Origin: Scleroderma bovista
Taxonomy: Eukaryota > Basidiomycota > Agaricomycetes > Boletales > Sclerodermataceae
DNA: 64,000 nucleotides
Assembly (NCBI GenBank): GCA_037178675.1
Contig: JAYMGJ010000285.1
Span: 1-64,000 of the forward strand
Direction of reading: 5' to 3'
Of the stretch, positions 23,941 to 36,777 are shown one piece after another. Each line of letters opens with the position of its first letter. Positions within the stretch are counted from its first letter, which is position 1. The translations under genes and the position numbers were made by a program. Under the pieces are notes generated by a model that was given only the letters and a program-made list of their open reading frames with translations, did not search any database and was not told where the DNA came from.

Positions 23941-25109
23941 ATGGCTTTCCCCCAAGACGTGGTCTCCGCTGAGCAGTACCGCTATGCACTCACCAACTTT
24001 GTAAAGTATCACAGTGGTGGTTCGAGCATCTCGATTGACACACATTCCACAGCGTATAGCGCACGAAAAGGTCGAGGAACAACGAAAACAGCTCGAAGAG
24101 CAAGAACGACAGATCGGCCTATTGCGTGGGCGGATAGCCCTTCTTGAGGGCTCTGCAGGCGATCAGCAGAATGCGAGGTCTAAGCAGGGAGGATCGTCAG
24201 TGGACGATTTCTCGATCAAGGTGCGTCCCTGCCGGTGCTCTCCACGACGGCGCCCGCCATGATCTCGCACATACGCCAGAACGCAGCATCCCAACTGGAG
24301 CGGCTGATCAACAGATGGGCAGCAGACGTCGTGCGTTCACCGCCCGCTTCATTAGACGACATCTATGCGGCCGCCATCAACGACATCACCGGCAACGATG
24401 AGCCTCTCCCCCGTGGAGCAACCCCGATGCAGGTGCAGAACCTCCTGCGACACGTCATCTCCGACGTGATCAGCAGTGACATCATCAACCAGCTCATCGT
24501 AACCAACTCGAGCGAGGCCAACATCCAGCTGACACACATCCACGAGCACCTGTTCTCGCGTGAGTACTAGGCAGGTCTCTTTGGTGACTACATTATTTTA
24601 TCCATCGCCCAACAGGAAATCCCATGGTTGCGTGTGTCTGGCGCCGCCAGACATTCTCAGCTGCCGTTGAGTCCTACGACAAAACTATGGCACACAGCAT
24701 CTTCAAGGACCATATCCCAACGCTTGTCGGGCTTCTTGGTCCATTTGCGGGTTCTGCAGTGGGGATACTCGAATCTGCATACAGCTTCTCGCGGATGCTC
24801 CACGGCGCTAACACAAGCTCTGGCGGATCGTCTTCTGACGCGTTCTACCGCTCCTTCGTGCCCGAAGTTGGGAGTGCACTGCTACCCCACCACATTGAGC
24901 TCATAAGGCGGTGTCTGAAAAGCGAGCGGGGAGAGGTCGATAGGGTGGGGGCGACTATTTTCCCTGGGCTCGTCAAGGTAACTAAAGGTGGTACCGGCCC
25001 TGGTGGGCAGAGCCAGGATAACGGTCAGATAGTCGTGAGGCGTGCACAGGTCCTATGCGAATGTGCGCTCAACATTGGCCCTGGCATCGCATCGCCGCTG
25101 GAGCATTAG
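23941..25109 (+). CDS. Conserved-looking hypothetical protein with coiled coil
   Basis: I read join(23941..24000,24053..24220,24280..24559,24616..25109), 333 residues, all introns 50-60 nt and GT-AG. The start MAFPQDVVSAEQYRYALTNF is followed after intron 1 by a coiled coil (HEKVEEQRKQLEEQERQIGL, residues about 23-50). A linker follows, then a helical domain with AASQLERLINRWAADVV. The last exon carries a hydrophobic segment (HIPTLVGLLGPFAGSAVGIL) that is long enough to span a membrane but may instead be a packed helix. I do not recognise the family. The four in-phase exons and lack of stops support a real gene. It converges on MIC60 with a 54-nt gap between stop codons. Confidence 0.75.
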
Positions 25110-25163
25110 CCAGAAGTAAAGAGATAAACCTGATTTGCAATCTATGTAATACTTATCCGCGGT

Positions 25164-27320
25164 CTATACGACGAGTAATGAGGCGAGGGTAGCTTCTGTT
25201 TGTATTACCTGTTGTGCAAGTTAGAGACATCAGTAAGTAGAAACCACTTTGACATACCTCCAAAGCCTGCTGCACCTCTAGTCTTCTCCGTGCAGCCTCC
25301 AGCCAGTCATACAGCAGCTCCTTCGCCGTCCCTGTCAGCTGATTGAGTTCGCGGGCAGCAGTATCCAAGTCCTGCTCGTTCAGGTAATACTCTGCCCTAG
25401 ACAACACGCTCAGAACATCGTTCCCTGGTGTCAGCCCACGTTTTCGGAAGCTGAAAGAAGTGAGAAGATGCGACGCGAGGTGCGAGAGAATCCCGGCATC
25501 CTGGTCGGGCACAAGTGCAACGCTTGACACACGAGGAACGACAGAAGTGGTAAACCAAGATGTGAGATCTGCAAGGGGTTCGACACCAACGTCTGGGACC
25601 TCGGTGCTTTCAAGAGAATTGAGGGCCGTTGATACAACAGGATCCTCTTTTGCAGCGGTGATATGACGCAAGACGCGCAATTCTTCGCGGAACGGTTTTC
25701 GATTGGGTCCGTCGACGGCTGCCTGCATGGCACGCACGGCAGTCCATAAGGCGTGTACACGGATGTTTTCGTCTAGGTACGACGAGTTGTCGAGGGTGAG
25801 TCTCTCCAAGCATTTGAGATTGGTCGCCAGTTCGTCAAGGCGAGCCAGTCGTCCACCACGCTCCTCCTCAACTTTCACCTTAACCTCGCGAATCCATCTC
25901 CGTTGCATTTCGATGCCCTGAGCAATGACCTCCTCCTTTAGTCTTGTGACGGTGGTGGGTGTTGAGATCCAATGGTCATCGACAACTAGGACAAACGCAC
26001 CGCTCGTTAATCAGTTCTGTCTGAGTCTTGAGTTCGTTTGCCAGCTTTTCACGGTATACCTGCGTATACTTTGCGCGTTCTTGCTCCATGAACTTGTTGA
26101 AGTCCTCTTGCTGCAAGTCCAACTTATCCCGTGCCTCGATTTCCAGTTCCAACAGCTTTGTGTTGTAATCGCATGCCTGCTGGTCCAGCTTTTGCTCTAG
26201 CTGATGCTTCCCCTCCTCCTTTATCTTCTCGATGCGGGATGCGAGGTCCTGGAGATCATGCTTCGCTGTTTCGAGGACGTCCTTGGCATTTTCTGAGGCT
26301 GCAGGTGTCGAGTTGACATATGAGGCGAGGTTGTCGATAGTATGCGCCAAGTGCGATATGGTAGGCTCGGAAACCGCAAGATCTGAAACTACTGGGGCAA
26401 CGAGAGGGAGAGGCTCGGGTGGTGGGGGTGGAGAAGTCGGAGTAGGTGTTGTGGGAACTGCCTCCTTGATTGGCTTGGGCCGCACATACCCTGGGGGTGG
26501 CTCGAAGCCGATGGGAAGGGGAGCTTCATAAACGTTCTTGTCCTTTGGTGCCGAAACGATGACCAGCTCGACGTCTGAGGGTGGAGGCTGAGACTCCTCG
26601 ACCGGTGTATGCCCCGTAACCTTTTCTGCCAGTGCAGCCTCCGCCTTCCTGATGAGTTCATCCAGCTCATCTGCAAATTGGGCGGCCTTGTACCTAGCAC
26701 GAGCGGATGACATGCCCTTCGGTACGGACTCGTCCTCGGTCTTCGTGATGGAAGTCTTGAGCTCAGCAGCAACAGACTTGACACGCTCCTTGGACTCCTT
26801 GATTGCAGTCTTGGCACGTTCGCGCATGGGAGGGACCACCTCCTTCGACTCAGAGTCGGTGGACTTGGGTGACGTCGTACCATACCCTCCACGTCCCAGC
26901 TGCTTCTGCACAAAGTCGGACACGTACTTGACTCCGTCGACTGTGGAGATGATTATCTGTTGGATGGTAATCTCGTCCCAACCACGCCGCTCGCCATACT
27001 CGACGAGTGCCTCGCCAAGTGGCACGTTCTGGGTGAAAAGCTGACGGTATTGAGGATGTTCGTACGACACAAATGTGCTCCCGATGTAGAAAACGCCTGT
27101 ACCTGCGATAGAGTAGAACACAAGCTTACGCACGATACTATTTGTCTTGTTAGCTTCGGTGGGTGGGGTGGTGGTGGTGGCCAATCGCTGTTGAATTAAA
27201 TCACGCTGTTGAGTGCCAGTAAAGTTGAGAGAGAATTTTTCGTACCCTTCGAGTCGCCCTGGCCAGGTGTCTGCCAGTGGCCATTGAGGCTCGTCTGGGG
27301 ACTGCGACGGCGCGAAACAT
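25164..27320 (-). CDS. MIC60: MICOS complex subunit MIC60 (mitofilin)
   Basis: Core MICOS protein that shapes crista junctions in the mitochondrial inner membrane. I read complement(join(25164..25208,25258..25942,26001..27205,27246..27320)), 669 residues. Exon 1 (MFRAVAVPRRASMATGRHLA) is an Arg-rich mitochondrial targeting sequence. One membrane segment follows (LVFYSIAGTGVFYIGSTFVS, about residues 52-71). Next are a Lys/Glu-rich region, a Pro-rich spacer (PTTPTPTSPPPPPEPLP), a long intermembrane-space coiled coil (DLASRIEKIKEEG, then QEDFNKFMEQERAKYTQVYR) and the C-terminal mitofilin signature domain (GLTPGNDVLSVLSRAEYYLN, then ARELNQLTGTAKELLYDWLE). The tiny last exon gives VIQTEATLASLLVV. 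The start was set by the targeting peptide and the 40-nt intron that follows. Confidence 0.95.
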
Positions 27321-28509
27321 GGCTCGAGCGAAGTGGTCAAGGCGAATTCTTGTTTCGACCCGGGAATTTCCGTAAACCTGACCAGGAGCGACCGCATTAA
27401 TACTTACAGCTCATACACTCGGGCATGGAGGTCATTTGATCACATTCAAACAAAGTATGTATGCTATTATGCAGTATATACTTCTCTTGCAGAGCTGAAT
27501 TTTGACGCCAACATACGTTCACAAACTATCGACGTGGGTTAAAGACTCGAGCATTCCATCGAATTTGGGAAGCTGCCTGAAGAACTGTCAGATATATATG
27601 TGTCGCGTTATCAAGGAGCTAAGGGCGAGAAAATGTCTAACTCTTGTGCGACAAGAGGCGTTCGAGCCGTTGCAATGGTAGTGTGGGTATGCGTATTGAT
27701 GAGCCGAGAGGCCAAATTTCCGAAACCTTGCATCGAGGTAATTGGGTCGACCTAGAAACATTCGTCAAGTGTCAAAGACCAAGAATACATACCGGGAACG
27801 TGTAGATCCAGACGGAATCGAACCACGCAGAAGCTCGTTGTCGAGCACTCGAGGAGGCAACGTGAATTTTAATCGACGGAGAGACGACAAATAAAAAAGA
27901 CACAACTTGCCAAATCGGGAGACAACATCATTGTCTTGCTACCCCAAGTCCCCAAGTAGATTGGAAGTTGAAAATCGGAGTCCAGACACAGCACGGCAGT
28001 ACTTGATGACTGCAGACGATATCTCCCCGGTAAATGAGATTCTCTTGCTTGCCGATATCAGGCCACCTTCGACCCACGACGGAACCTTTTCAGCCTTGAA
28101 AGAGCCTTTTGGCTGAATCATTATCGCCTGAACGGTCAAGCAAGGGGTCTGCCGACCCAGGTGGAATTTCGAGTGCCAGTATGCCGTCAATACAGTATGG
28201 GCCCAGGGTAGCCCACGAGTACAAATGGGGCTGGCTCCTGCAGGTCTCTATAAACCCTGGAGCTACATGCAGGGCCATTTCTGTTCAATCCACTTCTTAT
28301 CCATTCCCATCTCACTGAGACTGAGTCGGTGTCCTCACAGTTAATAGCCTGGTCAGTGTGCCTGCTATCCTTACCCTGCATTCCCCATGCCGCTTCACAA
28401 GCAGCAGGTCTCCACTTAAGTGCGAAGAGGGACTTGGGGAAGGGCATTGAAATTATGTAGTTGTGGTCGACTAACCATCCTTTATCAGTTCTAGTCCAAG
28501 CAAGGGATC
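27321..28509. other. Intergenic between MIC60 and Atg22-like gene
   Basis: About 1.2 kb holding both promoters. From about 27740 to 27930 it resembles 32075-32260 upstream of the Atg22-like pseudogene. About 0.55 kb (27930-28490) is present here but missing at the corresponding place upstream of the pseudogene. Confidence 0.55.
28246..28255 (+). promoter_or_regulatory. TATA-like box upstream of Atg22-like gene
   Basis: TCTATAAACC lies about 255 nt before the ATG at 28510, in the 0.55 kb segment that the pseudogene copy lacks. A plausible core promoter, given the orientation and distance, but unproven. Confidence 0.35.
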
Positions 28510-31013
28510 ATGGAGTCGGCAGAAAAAGAACGTGTCGCAGGCACCCCCTTTCCGGATCAAACCTCAAAGGAATATAGCGAACTAGACCCGCCTTCCCCAT
28601 TCACCACAACCAAGTCCGAATTGTGGGCTTTTTATCTCTACTACGTTGTAAGTTGGTGAGCGGTAGGCATCGCATACTCGTTGCTCAATCTCTATAGGGC
28701 AACAATGGTTTATCGGGCTACAATTTAGGGCCTACACAATTTCAGAACTTGCTTTATCTTGCTGGTTATGACCCGAAGCAATCCCCTTTTACAGAACCTT
28801 GCCGTAGCAGTACGGGATGTGTCCTGCCCTTCCTGGGCAAAACTAGAGACAGTCAGTCCCGAGTCCCGATGCGGACAGCTAACCTACCATCCTGTTACAG
28901 TCAACTCGATTGTATTGCTGTCCAACAGCTTGAGTTTGGTCATCCAGGTGGTTTTGCTGCTTGTTATTGGCGCTTGGGCCGATTACGGCAGTTGGAGGTA
29001 TGTTGCATGTGGACCCCCTGTTCCAGAGTCTGACATTAAACCAAGACCCAACATCACTATCCTGTTTACCCTCGTTGCTGTTGGCGTGGCTTTTGCCTGG
29101 CTCGGAGTTGAAGACTCTTCCAAGTGGCAAATAAGTGTTGTTCTCTATATGATGGGTCGTAAGTTCATATTATAATCGCGTGCCAAACCGGAGCTAATCT
29201 TGAATAAAAATGAAACTTTCCTCTAGTCATCACTCACCAGGTATGGACTAATATGTTCGAAAGAGTGTAGTGACTCTGAGTCGTCATCTCTGTAAAGGCT
29301 ACTTGCACCTTCTGGACTGCAGCATTTCCGGGCCTTACTCGCTGTCTTCCCGAGGTCCAAGAATCTGAAAGACAGACCAGAGAAGGATCGAAGACGTGAG
29401 TCGCGTTATATTTTCCAGCACGGGTGCTCGTGTCTAAACGGCGACCAAGGTCGGAAGAGCATGCGAAATTGGAGTCAATGTCCCGAAATCGGATTTCAAA
29501 TGTATCCTTTGCATTGTCCTCTGCTGGCGAAGCAATTATTCTCGTTATGATAGTCGGTATCCTCAAGGCTATGAGAGCGGAAGCCAACAGCGAAAACAAT
29601 ACGAAAGCCTACAGTGTGATGATTGCATTCTCCGGAGGGATCTGGTGTAAGTGGCTTAAGCAGTATGCTGTGATATCGTCATGGTGTGATCTATGTTCGT
29701 ATACTAGTGGTGTGTGCTCTTCCGTGGTTCGCCCTTGAAAAACGACGTCCTGGCTTGACGCTTCCACCTGGGACATCGCTGCTTACTATCGGATTCCGGC
29801 AAACGTATGTCGCAGCATGGGAGTGTTTCCGACTGAAGCAGACCGTTCTATATTTGGTCTTTTACTTTCTCATGTACGTCTTCCTGGAACGCTCGTACTT
29901 CTTGTGCTTAGTCTTGCTTGCTCAACAGGTCAGGTGTCTTATTTACCACGGTGTAAAGCTCTCGTGATAAACAATGGGGAAATCACTGATGTGTTTTCTG
30001 TTTAAGTACTCTCGTCTTCACCTTACAGAATAGGTGGGCAATTGAATTTGAATCTGATGTGTTTTACTCAAATGTTTCCAGCGTCATCTCCTATTCTACC
30101 ATGGAATACACGCTTATGCTTATCCTTGGGCTCGTATCGGCAGCCACCGGTGTCTAGTGAGCCTATCATATCTTTATCAGGCTCTTCAGGAATAATTGGT
30201 GAATCAGTGTTTACTGGATGGTTCAAAAAACATTCAAGATTTCTACCAAAGCGGTATTTTCTCTACTGTGATATGATTACCTGACATGAACATGACCCTA
30301 GATGCTGAGTTTCAACGCGTTCTGGATCCTGGTCAGTGTCTGTCCTTACTGCGTTTGCATTTGTGGCCATAGCAATGTATAGGTGATGACTGTGTGGGGC
30401 CTGGTTGGCATCCATACCGACAAGTTCGGTTTTAAGAAGCTTTGGGAAATCTGGTGCGGATCACCCTGTTTTATGCCTACCTTTCCTAACACACAACCCG
30501 TTGTACATAGGGCATTCCAGGTTTTCTACGGTTTTCTGGTTTGTCCGTGGTATTCATATAGTCAAACCATGATCAGCGAGGTTTCACCTCTCCCTCAAAT
30601 GTAAGCGTTGCTGTTTTCTCAGTTTTTTTTTTACAGTTAACGTACATACCGACGACAGGTTCTTATTCTTTGCGTTCTTCTCCGTCGTGAGTCCTCTAAT
30701 TAATCCGCACCCATATTCTCGACCCTCAACTATCCATCCGCACAGGTTGGTCGGAGCTCGACGTTCATCGGAGAACTGATCGCGTCGGCAATCATATCAG
30801 CTTCGGGTGACAATAATAACACGCCATTCGCATTCACATTAGCTGTGTGCGTCCCACGTTACCTCTGCGCCCGATAGCGTCATGCTGACTGATGGTTGAC
30901 TGTGTAGTGGCATCATCAGCATGGTGTTTTTATACCTCCTCGATATCGATAAAAGTCGCGTGGAGTGCGAGCAATTCCTCAAAGCGGAAGCGAACCGCCA
31001 AGCATTTGAGTAG
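28510..31013 (+). CDS. Atg22-like vacuolar membrane transporter
   Basis: MFS-like permease of the Atg22 family, thought to release amino acids from the vacuole after autophagy. I read 18 exons: join(28510..28647,28698..28851,28901..28997,29046..29158,29227..29240,29298..29395,29450..29646,29708..29873,29929..29952,30007..30033,30082..30156,30208..30253,30302..30331,30383..30453,30511..30600,30659..30686,30746..30846,30908..31013), 524 residues. Family landmarks in order: ELWAFYLYYVGNNGLSGYN, GAWADYGSWRPNITILF, AFPGLTRCLPEVQESE, RNRISNVSFALSSAGE, LEKRRPGLTLPPGTSLLTIG, LQNSVISYST, PWYSYSQTMISEVSP and LLDIDKSRVECEQFL. About ten or more hydrophobic segments are visible. Exons of 14, 24, 27, 28 and 30 nt are needed to keep frame. 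The GT-AG sites all fit, and the protein is full length. Confidence 0.88.
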
Positions 31014-32309
31014 AAATACCATGGAAGAACATGGATTCTTGGAGCACTTTATTCATGACGAATGAAACCTGGAAGCTGCCATGGAACTCAACATGAGTTG
31101 TTGTACCACTTCCAGTTCTATTCCCAATTTTCCCTATGCAATACTTAGATGGGTATTCCTCCCCTTCCACATGAACGAACCACTATGTCTTCTAATGTCT
31201 CAAACGTCTCGTCATTCTCTTCAACACGAAGTTCTCGTTCTCAGCCCTAACCCCCCACGTGTAGCCAGTGATACCGCAACAAGCCGCTGTGACCACAACT
31301 TCTCGGAGTTGTTGAAGAGTTTGTATCGGCATGAAGACAAATACCTTTCTCCACAGAGCCTGCATATCTGATCGTGATTTTCTGAAGTGAACCTTCCATT
31401 ATGTAAATGTCACAGAAGGACTGCAGTGAAGCCGAGTGCTTCAATGTCCCAGGCACTGTGTCTGCCAAAGTCTGGGTTAAAAGTCAGTGAGTGGGTCAAA
31501 TTTGGTGAGAAATCCCTGGTGTATATCGGAGTAGATATCGATCCAAGCCCGTATGATCACATCATTTTGCCTGTCCCACCTGTCACACTCATCGTCGCAT
31601 TCCTGTTCCCCCTTTGCTGTTTTCCGACCCTCCAAGTCAATTTGATAGCGCTATGGAACCAAATGCAACTTCGGCCCAGCCTCCGGAGACGAAGCGTCAA
31701 GGACACAAAAAGAGAGAGGGATGACTTTGTTCGTTGTTGGCTATGTGGTGCCATTTGTGAAAACAAGAACCAGGAGCGCATCCAGATTCACAGCATGCTT
31801 GGCCAACCAAAATCACTCACCCAGCATCAAGTTTGACAATGGCTTCACGGCGCTGCTAGAACAATTCAAGTTCTGCATGACCACGATTTCATCTACACAC
31901 ATTTTGAGGACCTACATCTCAACAACAAACAGAAACTAGTCTGGGGCGCCAGGGATTATGCTGTCGTCTGTGTCCAAGTTGTATCCCTGCACAAATTATG
32001 ATGCTGAATACTATAGCTGTAATTGTATTAAAGGCTAAGCTCGCCATACCTACTCAGTCTGTGAATGGACCTTTGGATGGATGTCGACAAAATGCATTCA
32101 TCAAATGCCAGAGACCAAGAAAAAGGTGGCAATGTAATGGGGTCAATGCGCTATCCAGACGGAATCAAAGCCTCCGCTGTTGCATAACAACTTCATCTCG
32201 TTTAGGAGTCAGGAACGAAGTTACGTAAATGAAAGATGGGACTGCCAAATCGGGAGACAACGACATTGTTCAGTGATGTATCATACGAATGTTACCAGCT
32301 CTAGTGGAT
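31014..32309. other. Spacer before the duplicate; no confident gene
   Basis: Up to about 32075 this is single-copy sequence with a plus-strand ORF at 31387-31836 that includes a CWLCGAICENKNQERIQIH stretch, not recognised. From about 32075 it resembles the region upstream of the Atg22-like gene. Confidence 0.4.
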
Positions 32310-34459
32310 CATGGAGTTGGCAGAGATAGAACGTGTCGCATGCACACCCCCTTTCCGGAACAACCCTTAAAGAAACACGATGAACCAGATCCGCCTTCCC
32401 CATTCACTACAACCAAGTACGAATTGCAGTGGGCTTTTTATCTCTACTACATTGTAAGTTGGTGAGCAGTAGCCAACCGTACTCGGTACTCAGCTTCTAT
32501 AGGGCAATGATAGCTTATCGGGCTACAATCTTGCACACAGACAGTTTCAGAACTTGCTCTATCTCGCCGGTTATGACCCCAGTCAACCTCCTTTTACAGC
32601 ACTTTGCCGTAGCGGCACGGGTTGTGTCCTACCCTTCCTAGGCAAAACTAGAAAAAGTTAGTTTTGAATCCGATTTGGGCAATTGGCAGTCTAGCTGGTC
32701 ATCCTGTTACAGTCAACTCGATCGTACTCCTGTCCAACGGCTTCAGTTTGGTCATCCAGGTAGTCCTGCTACTTGTGATCGGCGCATGGGCCGATTACAG
32801 CACATGGAGGTATATTTGCACGTAACCCCTTGTTACAGAGTCTGATATTAAATATTAAGGCCAAATATCGTTATCCTTTTCACCTTCATTGCGGTTGGCA
32901 TGGCTTTCGCCTGGCTTGGTGTTGAAGACGCTTCCAAGTGGAAAGCAAGCATTGTTCTCTATATCATGGGTCGTAGGTTCATATTATAATCGCACGCGAA
33001 ACCTGATTATGAGTAGAAATGACACTTCCTCTAGTCATCGCCCACCAGATATGAACTAATAAGCTTGAAGGAGTGTAATGACTCTCTATGAAAAGTGCTC
33101 TTATCCTCTGGACTGCGGCATTTCCGGGCCTTACGCGCTGTCTTCCCGAGGTCCAATAGTCTGCGAGGCAAGCCCAAGAAGGTTCGAAGACGTGAGTAGC
33201 TTTACATATCCCAACACAGGTATTCGTGTCTAAACTACAACTAAGCCAGAAGAGCACGCGAATTTTGGGTCCTTATTCCGAAATCGGATTTCAAACATAT
33301 CCTTCGCCTTGACCTCTATTGGCGAAGTAACTATGCTCGCTATCATAATCGGTATACTAGAGGCTATGAAAGCGGAAGCCAGCACCGAAACCCTACAGTG
33401 TGATGATTGCATTCTCCGGAGGAGTCTGTTGTAAGTGACTTAAGCTGTATTCTATGACATCATCATTGTATGATCTTTGTTCCTGCACTAGTGCTGTGCG
33501 CTCTTCCATGGTTTGTCCTTGAAAAGCGTCGTCCTGGCTTGACTCTTCCGTCTGGGACCTCATTGCTTACGATTGGATTCCGCCAAGCGTATGCCGCAGC
33601 ACGGGAATGCTTCCGATTGAAGCAGACCTTCCTCTATCTGATCTTCTATTTTCTCATGTACGTTCTGCTGGACAGCTCGTGGATCTCTGTGCTTATTCCG
33701 GCTTTCTTTACAGGTCAGGTGTCTTATTGACTATGGTGTAAAGCTCTCGTGGTGAACAATGGGGAGATGGCTGATGCGTTTCCTGTTTACAGTACCCTCA
33801 TCTTCACCTTGCAGAATAGGCAGGCAATTAAATTTGAATCTGATGTGTTTTACTCAAATGACTCCAGCTCCTATTCTACCGTGGAATACACGCTTATGCT
33901 TATGCTTGGGCTTGTGTCTCTAGCCGCAGGTCTCTTGTGAGCCTACCATATCTCTATCCAGCCTTTCAGGCTAACTGGTGATGCAGTGTTTATTGGATGA
34001 TCCAAAAAACATGCAAACTTTCTATCAAAGCAGTATTCTTTTTAATGTGATGCAATTGTCTGAGGTGAACATCTCCCTAGATGCTGATTTTGAACGTGTT
34101 CTGGATACCAGTGGTCGGTGCCTGTCTCTACTCTGCTTGTCATTCATGGCCAGTAATGACTGTGTGGGGTCTGGTTGGCATCCATACCGACAAGTTCGAT
34201 TTCGAGAAGCTTTGGGAAATCTGGTATGAATCTCCATATTTCATGTCTACTTTTCCTACCGCGCATCCGGTGGTAGGGCATTCCAAGTTTTCTACGGTTT
34301 TTTAGTTTGTCCGTGGGATTCATATAGCCAAACCATGATCAGTGAGGTTTCGCCACTTCCCCAAAATGTAAGCCTTGCTCTGTTCTTGTATTTTTACAGA
34401 TTACGTTCATACCGATGAGGGATTCTTATTCTTTGCATTCTTCTCCGTTGTGAGTCCTA
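32310..34459 (+). pseudogene. Atg22-like pseudogene (truncated duplicate)
   Basis: A same-orientation copy of the gene at 28510-31013, exons and introns alike. It is disabled several times. A shifted frame reaches TAA about 20 codons after the ATG. A TAG replaces the codon after PEVQ in the AFPGL...LPEVQ exon. The donor of the 14-nt microexon is AT instead of GT. The donor after TLIFTLQN is GC. The copy stops after the FFAFFSVV exon (about 34449), so the last two exons are missing. Many family motifs are still readable (SGYNLAHRQFQNLLYLAGYD, LEKRRPGLTLPSGTSLLTIG). Confidence 0.9.
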
Positions 34460-35396
34460 TGACTAGTAATCCGAATCGGGTGTGGTCGAGGACGCTGGTG
34501 ACGGAGATGCACTTCACATCGTCCCTTGAGTTTCATGTCGATCCTGAATCTCTGATTTGAACTCAGCCTTTGAAATAGATGCACATATGGACACCCAAAA
34601 CCCGGCTTCTAAAGTGTCAGAATATATGGCCGCTACTAGTGGCAAACTCACAAGACTACGATTAGTTATTAGTTTTGATATATTAGTTGTTAACTTCTAC
34701 CTACAAGATAAATAACTCGTTGTCGTACCCTGTATTCCCGTTGCGTTTGGACCTGGTTCGCCCCCATCGACCCATCGACCCCGATCGACTCAACGGGTGA
34801 ATTTTAACATAACCTTATGTAAGTTCTTTCAAAGAGAAGAGTCATGCCACCTTAGGCACCAGTTTCCAGAGGTTCCCACGGTCTCCTGATGGGGTTTTTT
34901 TTACAGGGCGAAACCTATCTAACAGATACCCTCCCTCGGCGCTACCTCCTCACAAATCCAAATTTGGTTAGCACGACTCTTCGACAAGCCTCCCAGAAGG
35001 CTTTCCACGTATTGTTGGTGACCTCGCTCACCCTCTGCGCCAGCGCTCTTTCGACACTGTGCCCGGCACTCCCATCACTTACCCTCCACTGTAGAGGCTC
35101 TTAGGAGGGGGAGGATCAACTATGTGGCCGGTCACATGAGGTCCGAATCAGCGGCTCACTCGAGGCTATTCCAATTCTATGTCAGATTTTGAGATCCTAT
35201 GTCCTATCACCTGGGGCATCACTCAGTGGAGCGCAGAGGCTCCTTGATGCTGGGCTGTATTCTGTACATATAAATGACATAATGGGTATATAGTCTTTGG
35301 TAGCAAACTCAAGACGGCTTGAAAGGACATGATTAGGAATGGTCAACCACAGAAATCCCGCCACGGCGAAGCAGTAACTACTGTTGAAGTCTTAGG
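34460..35396. other. Unassigned spacer at the start of the repeat-rich zone
   Basis: About 0.9 kb past the break point of the Atg22-like pseudogene and before the repetitive multi-exon gene. AT-rich around 34640-34710. No gene, LTR ends or inverted repeats could be identified. Confidence 0.4.
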
Positions 35397-36777
35397 TCAC
35401 TTGTCTGCAGCATCACAAACAAGGGGCTCAGACAGTTGTGGGATTCCGTCTGAATGGGTGCCAGGGATATCTGCACAGTGCTTGGCACCTCCTTCAACGG
35501 GAGGAGCCACATCAACGGGGGGAGCCACACTGCCAGGGGACATTAGATGGTGATAGCGAGCCTCTTGGTAGGCTCCCAGACCTGGCTCATCACCACTGCT
35601 GGGTTCAGCATATCCGGGCATGTGTTGGCTGTGGAAGGGAGGATTAGTATAGTGACCACGTCCCATTGTTCCAGGCTCCTGATGCATTGTGGGATTATCG
35701 TTGGCATACATGGTCATGTAAGGACGTGAGGCGAACAGAGGCGGAAGGAGATACTGTGGGCGGTAGTGGCCATACTGGACGTCTGGACATCTGCTCGAAG
35801 GGTCGTACCACCTTGTATTGATGCCAGGATGATATGGAACTCCGTCATAGTTGAATCGACTATCGCCGTGGTATACTGGATCTGGGAATGGCTTGTGGGG
35901 GCCTACTCGTGCAGGATTGTCATGTAAATAAGCATCTCTATCCACTTGCATTTTGTAGTGGCAGCAAGGGAGGGGCGGGTGGCCCAGTGGGCGTGCTCCT
36001 GGGGGGTTACCAACTAGGGGATCCTGTCCAGCCTCCATATCTCCCGAGCGAATGGCAACATGACCTTCTTCAGCAGCCAGAAGCCTGCGGGAGGCTGGAG
36101 AAACGGAGTCCATGGAATCCATTGTGGATGCATAAGCGTCTGGATATATCCTTCGGCATAGGTTGAACGTGGTGTCTGGATCACCGTTTTGTCCGGTTCC
36201 CCGTACTGCTTGATGCGGTTTTGGTCGCCCTCCTGACGCAAGGTAAGGATCTCGTGGGGGCAGATCTATCGGGTTAGGAATCAATCAGGCAGTAATGACA
36301 TCGTATGGCGCATGACCTACATGGCACAGGGTTGTTAAGAGATCTGCTAAGACCGACTCCACCTTCTGTGAGCACAGGTTGAATGGTGGCAATTTTGGGC
36401 TGTGCCTGCTGAGAGCCATGTGCTGTGGTGTTAGGACACAGGGTAAAGCCATTAGCCCCAGGGTGTTTTGTCATACGCCAATTCCTTATGCATTGAGTCA
36501 CGTGGACCTGGGTCACATTGCATGTCTACCATACAATATATTAAGTACACATTTTTGATAGCTAGTGGAGACTTACCTTCCGTGCATTCAGGATCTTGCA
36601 CTGGTAAACCAGTCGTGACATCACTCCGCACACACTGAGACTCATCCAGAGGATGCAGAGTTTGCATTCCTGTGAAGTGTGGATTAGTATAGTAATGCAT
36701 ACTGGCAATGACTTATGCTCGTTGTGTTGAGGCTGGTCCTTATCCATTTCACACAGAGCTGGGTCGCATTGCATGTC
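35397..36777 (-). pseudogene. 3' part of repetitive multi-exon gene, cut by Ty3 element
   Basis: Continuation of the minus-strand gene that begins near 49383. The last open stretch (35397 to about 36240) encodes a Tyr/Pro/His-rich protein part (YGHYRPQYLLPPLFASRPYM) ending CDAADK. Upstream exons repeat a module also seen at 44810-45240: an exon starting ACATGCAATG(T/C)GACCCAG and an exon ending with TGCACGGAAG before GTAAGTC. The Ty3 element sits inside one ACATGCAATG exon, leaving the gene in two pieces 8 kb apart. Exact exon ends are uncertain. The family is Agaricomycete-specific and its function unknown. Confidence 0.55.

Noticed and set aside
27800..27830. GGTTCGATTCCG on the minus strand, like a tRNA T-arm
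   Set aside because: The T-stem does not pair and no D-arm, anticodon arm or acceptor stem could be drawn around it. The corresponding position upstream of the Atg22-like pseudogene (about 32155) lacks the TTCGA loop.
29870..30035. Apparent frameshift in the Atg22-like gene after FYFLM
   Set aside because: Resolved by splitting at CAT|GTACGT and placing exons 29929-29952 and 30007-30033, which give the expected MSGVLFTTVTLVFTLQNS.
31387..31836. 149-codon ORF with CWLCGAIC
   Set aside because: One CxxC motif only, no partner Cys/His set and no recognisable family; composition does not stand out from chance.
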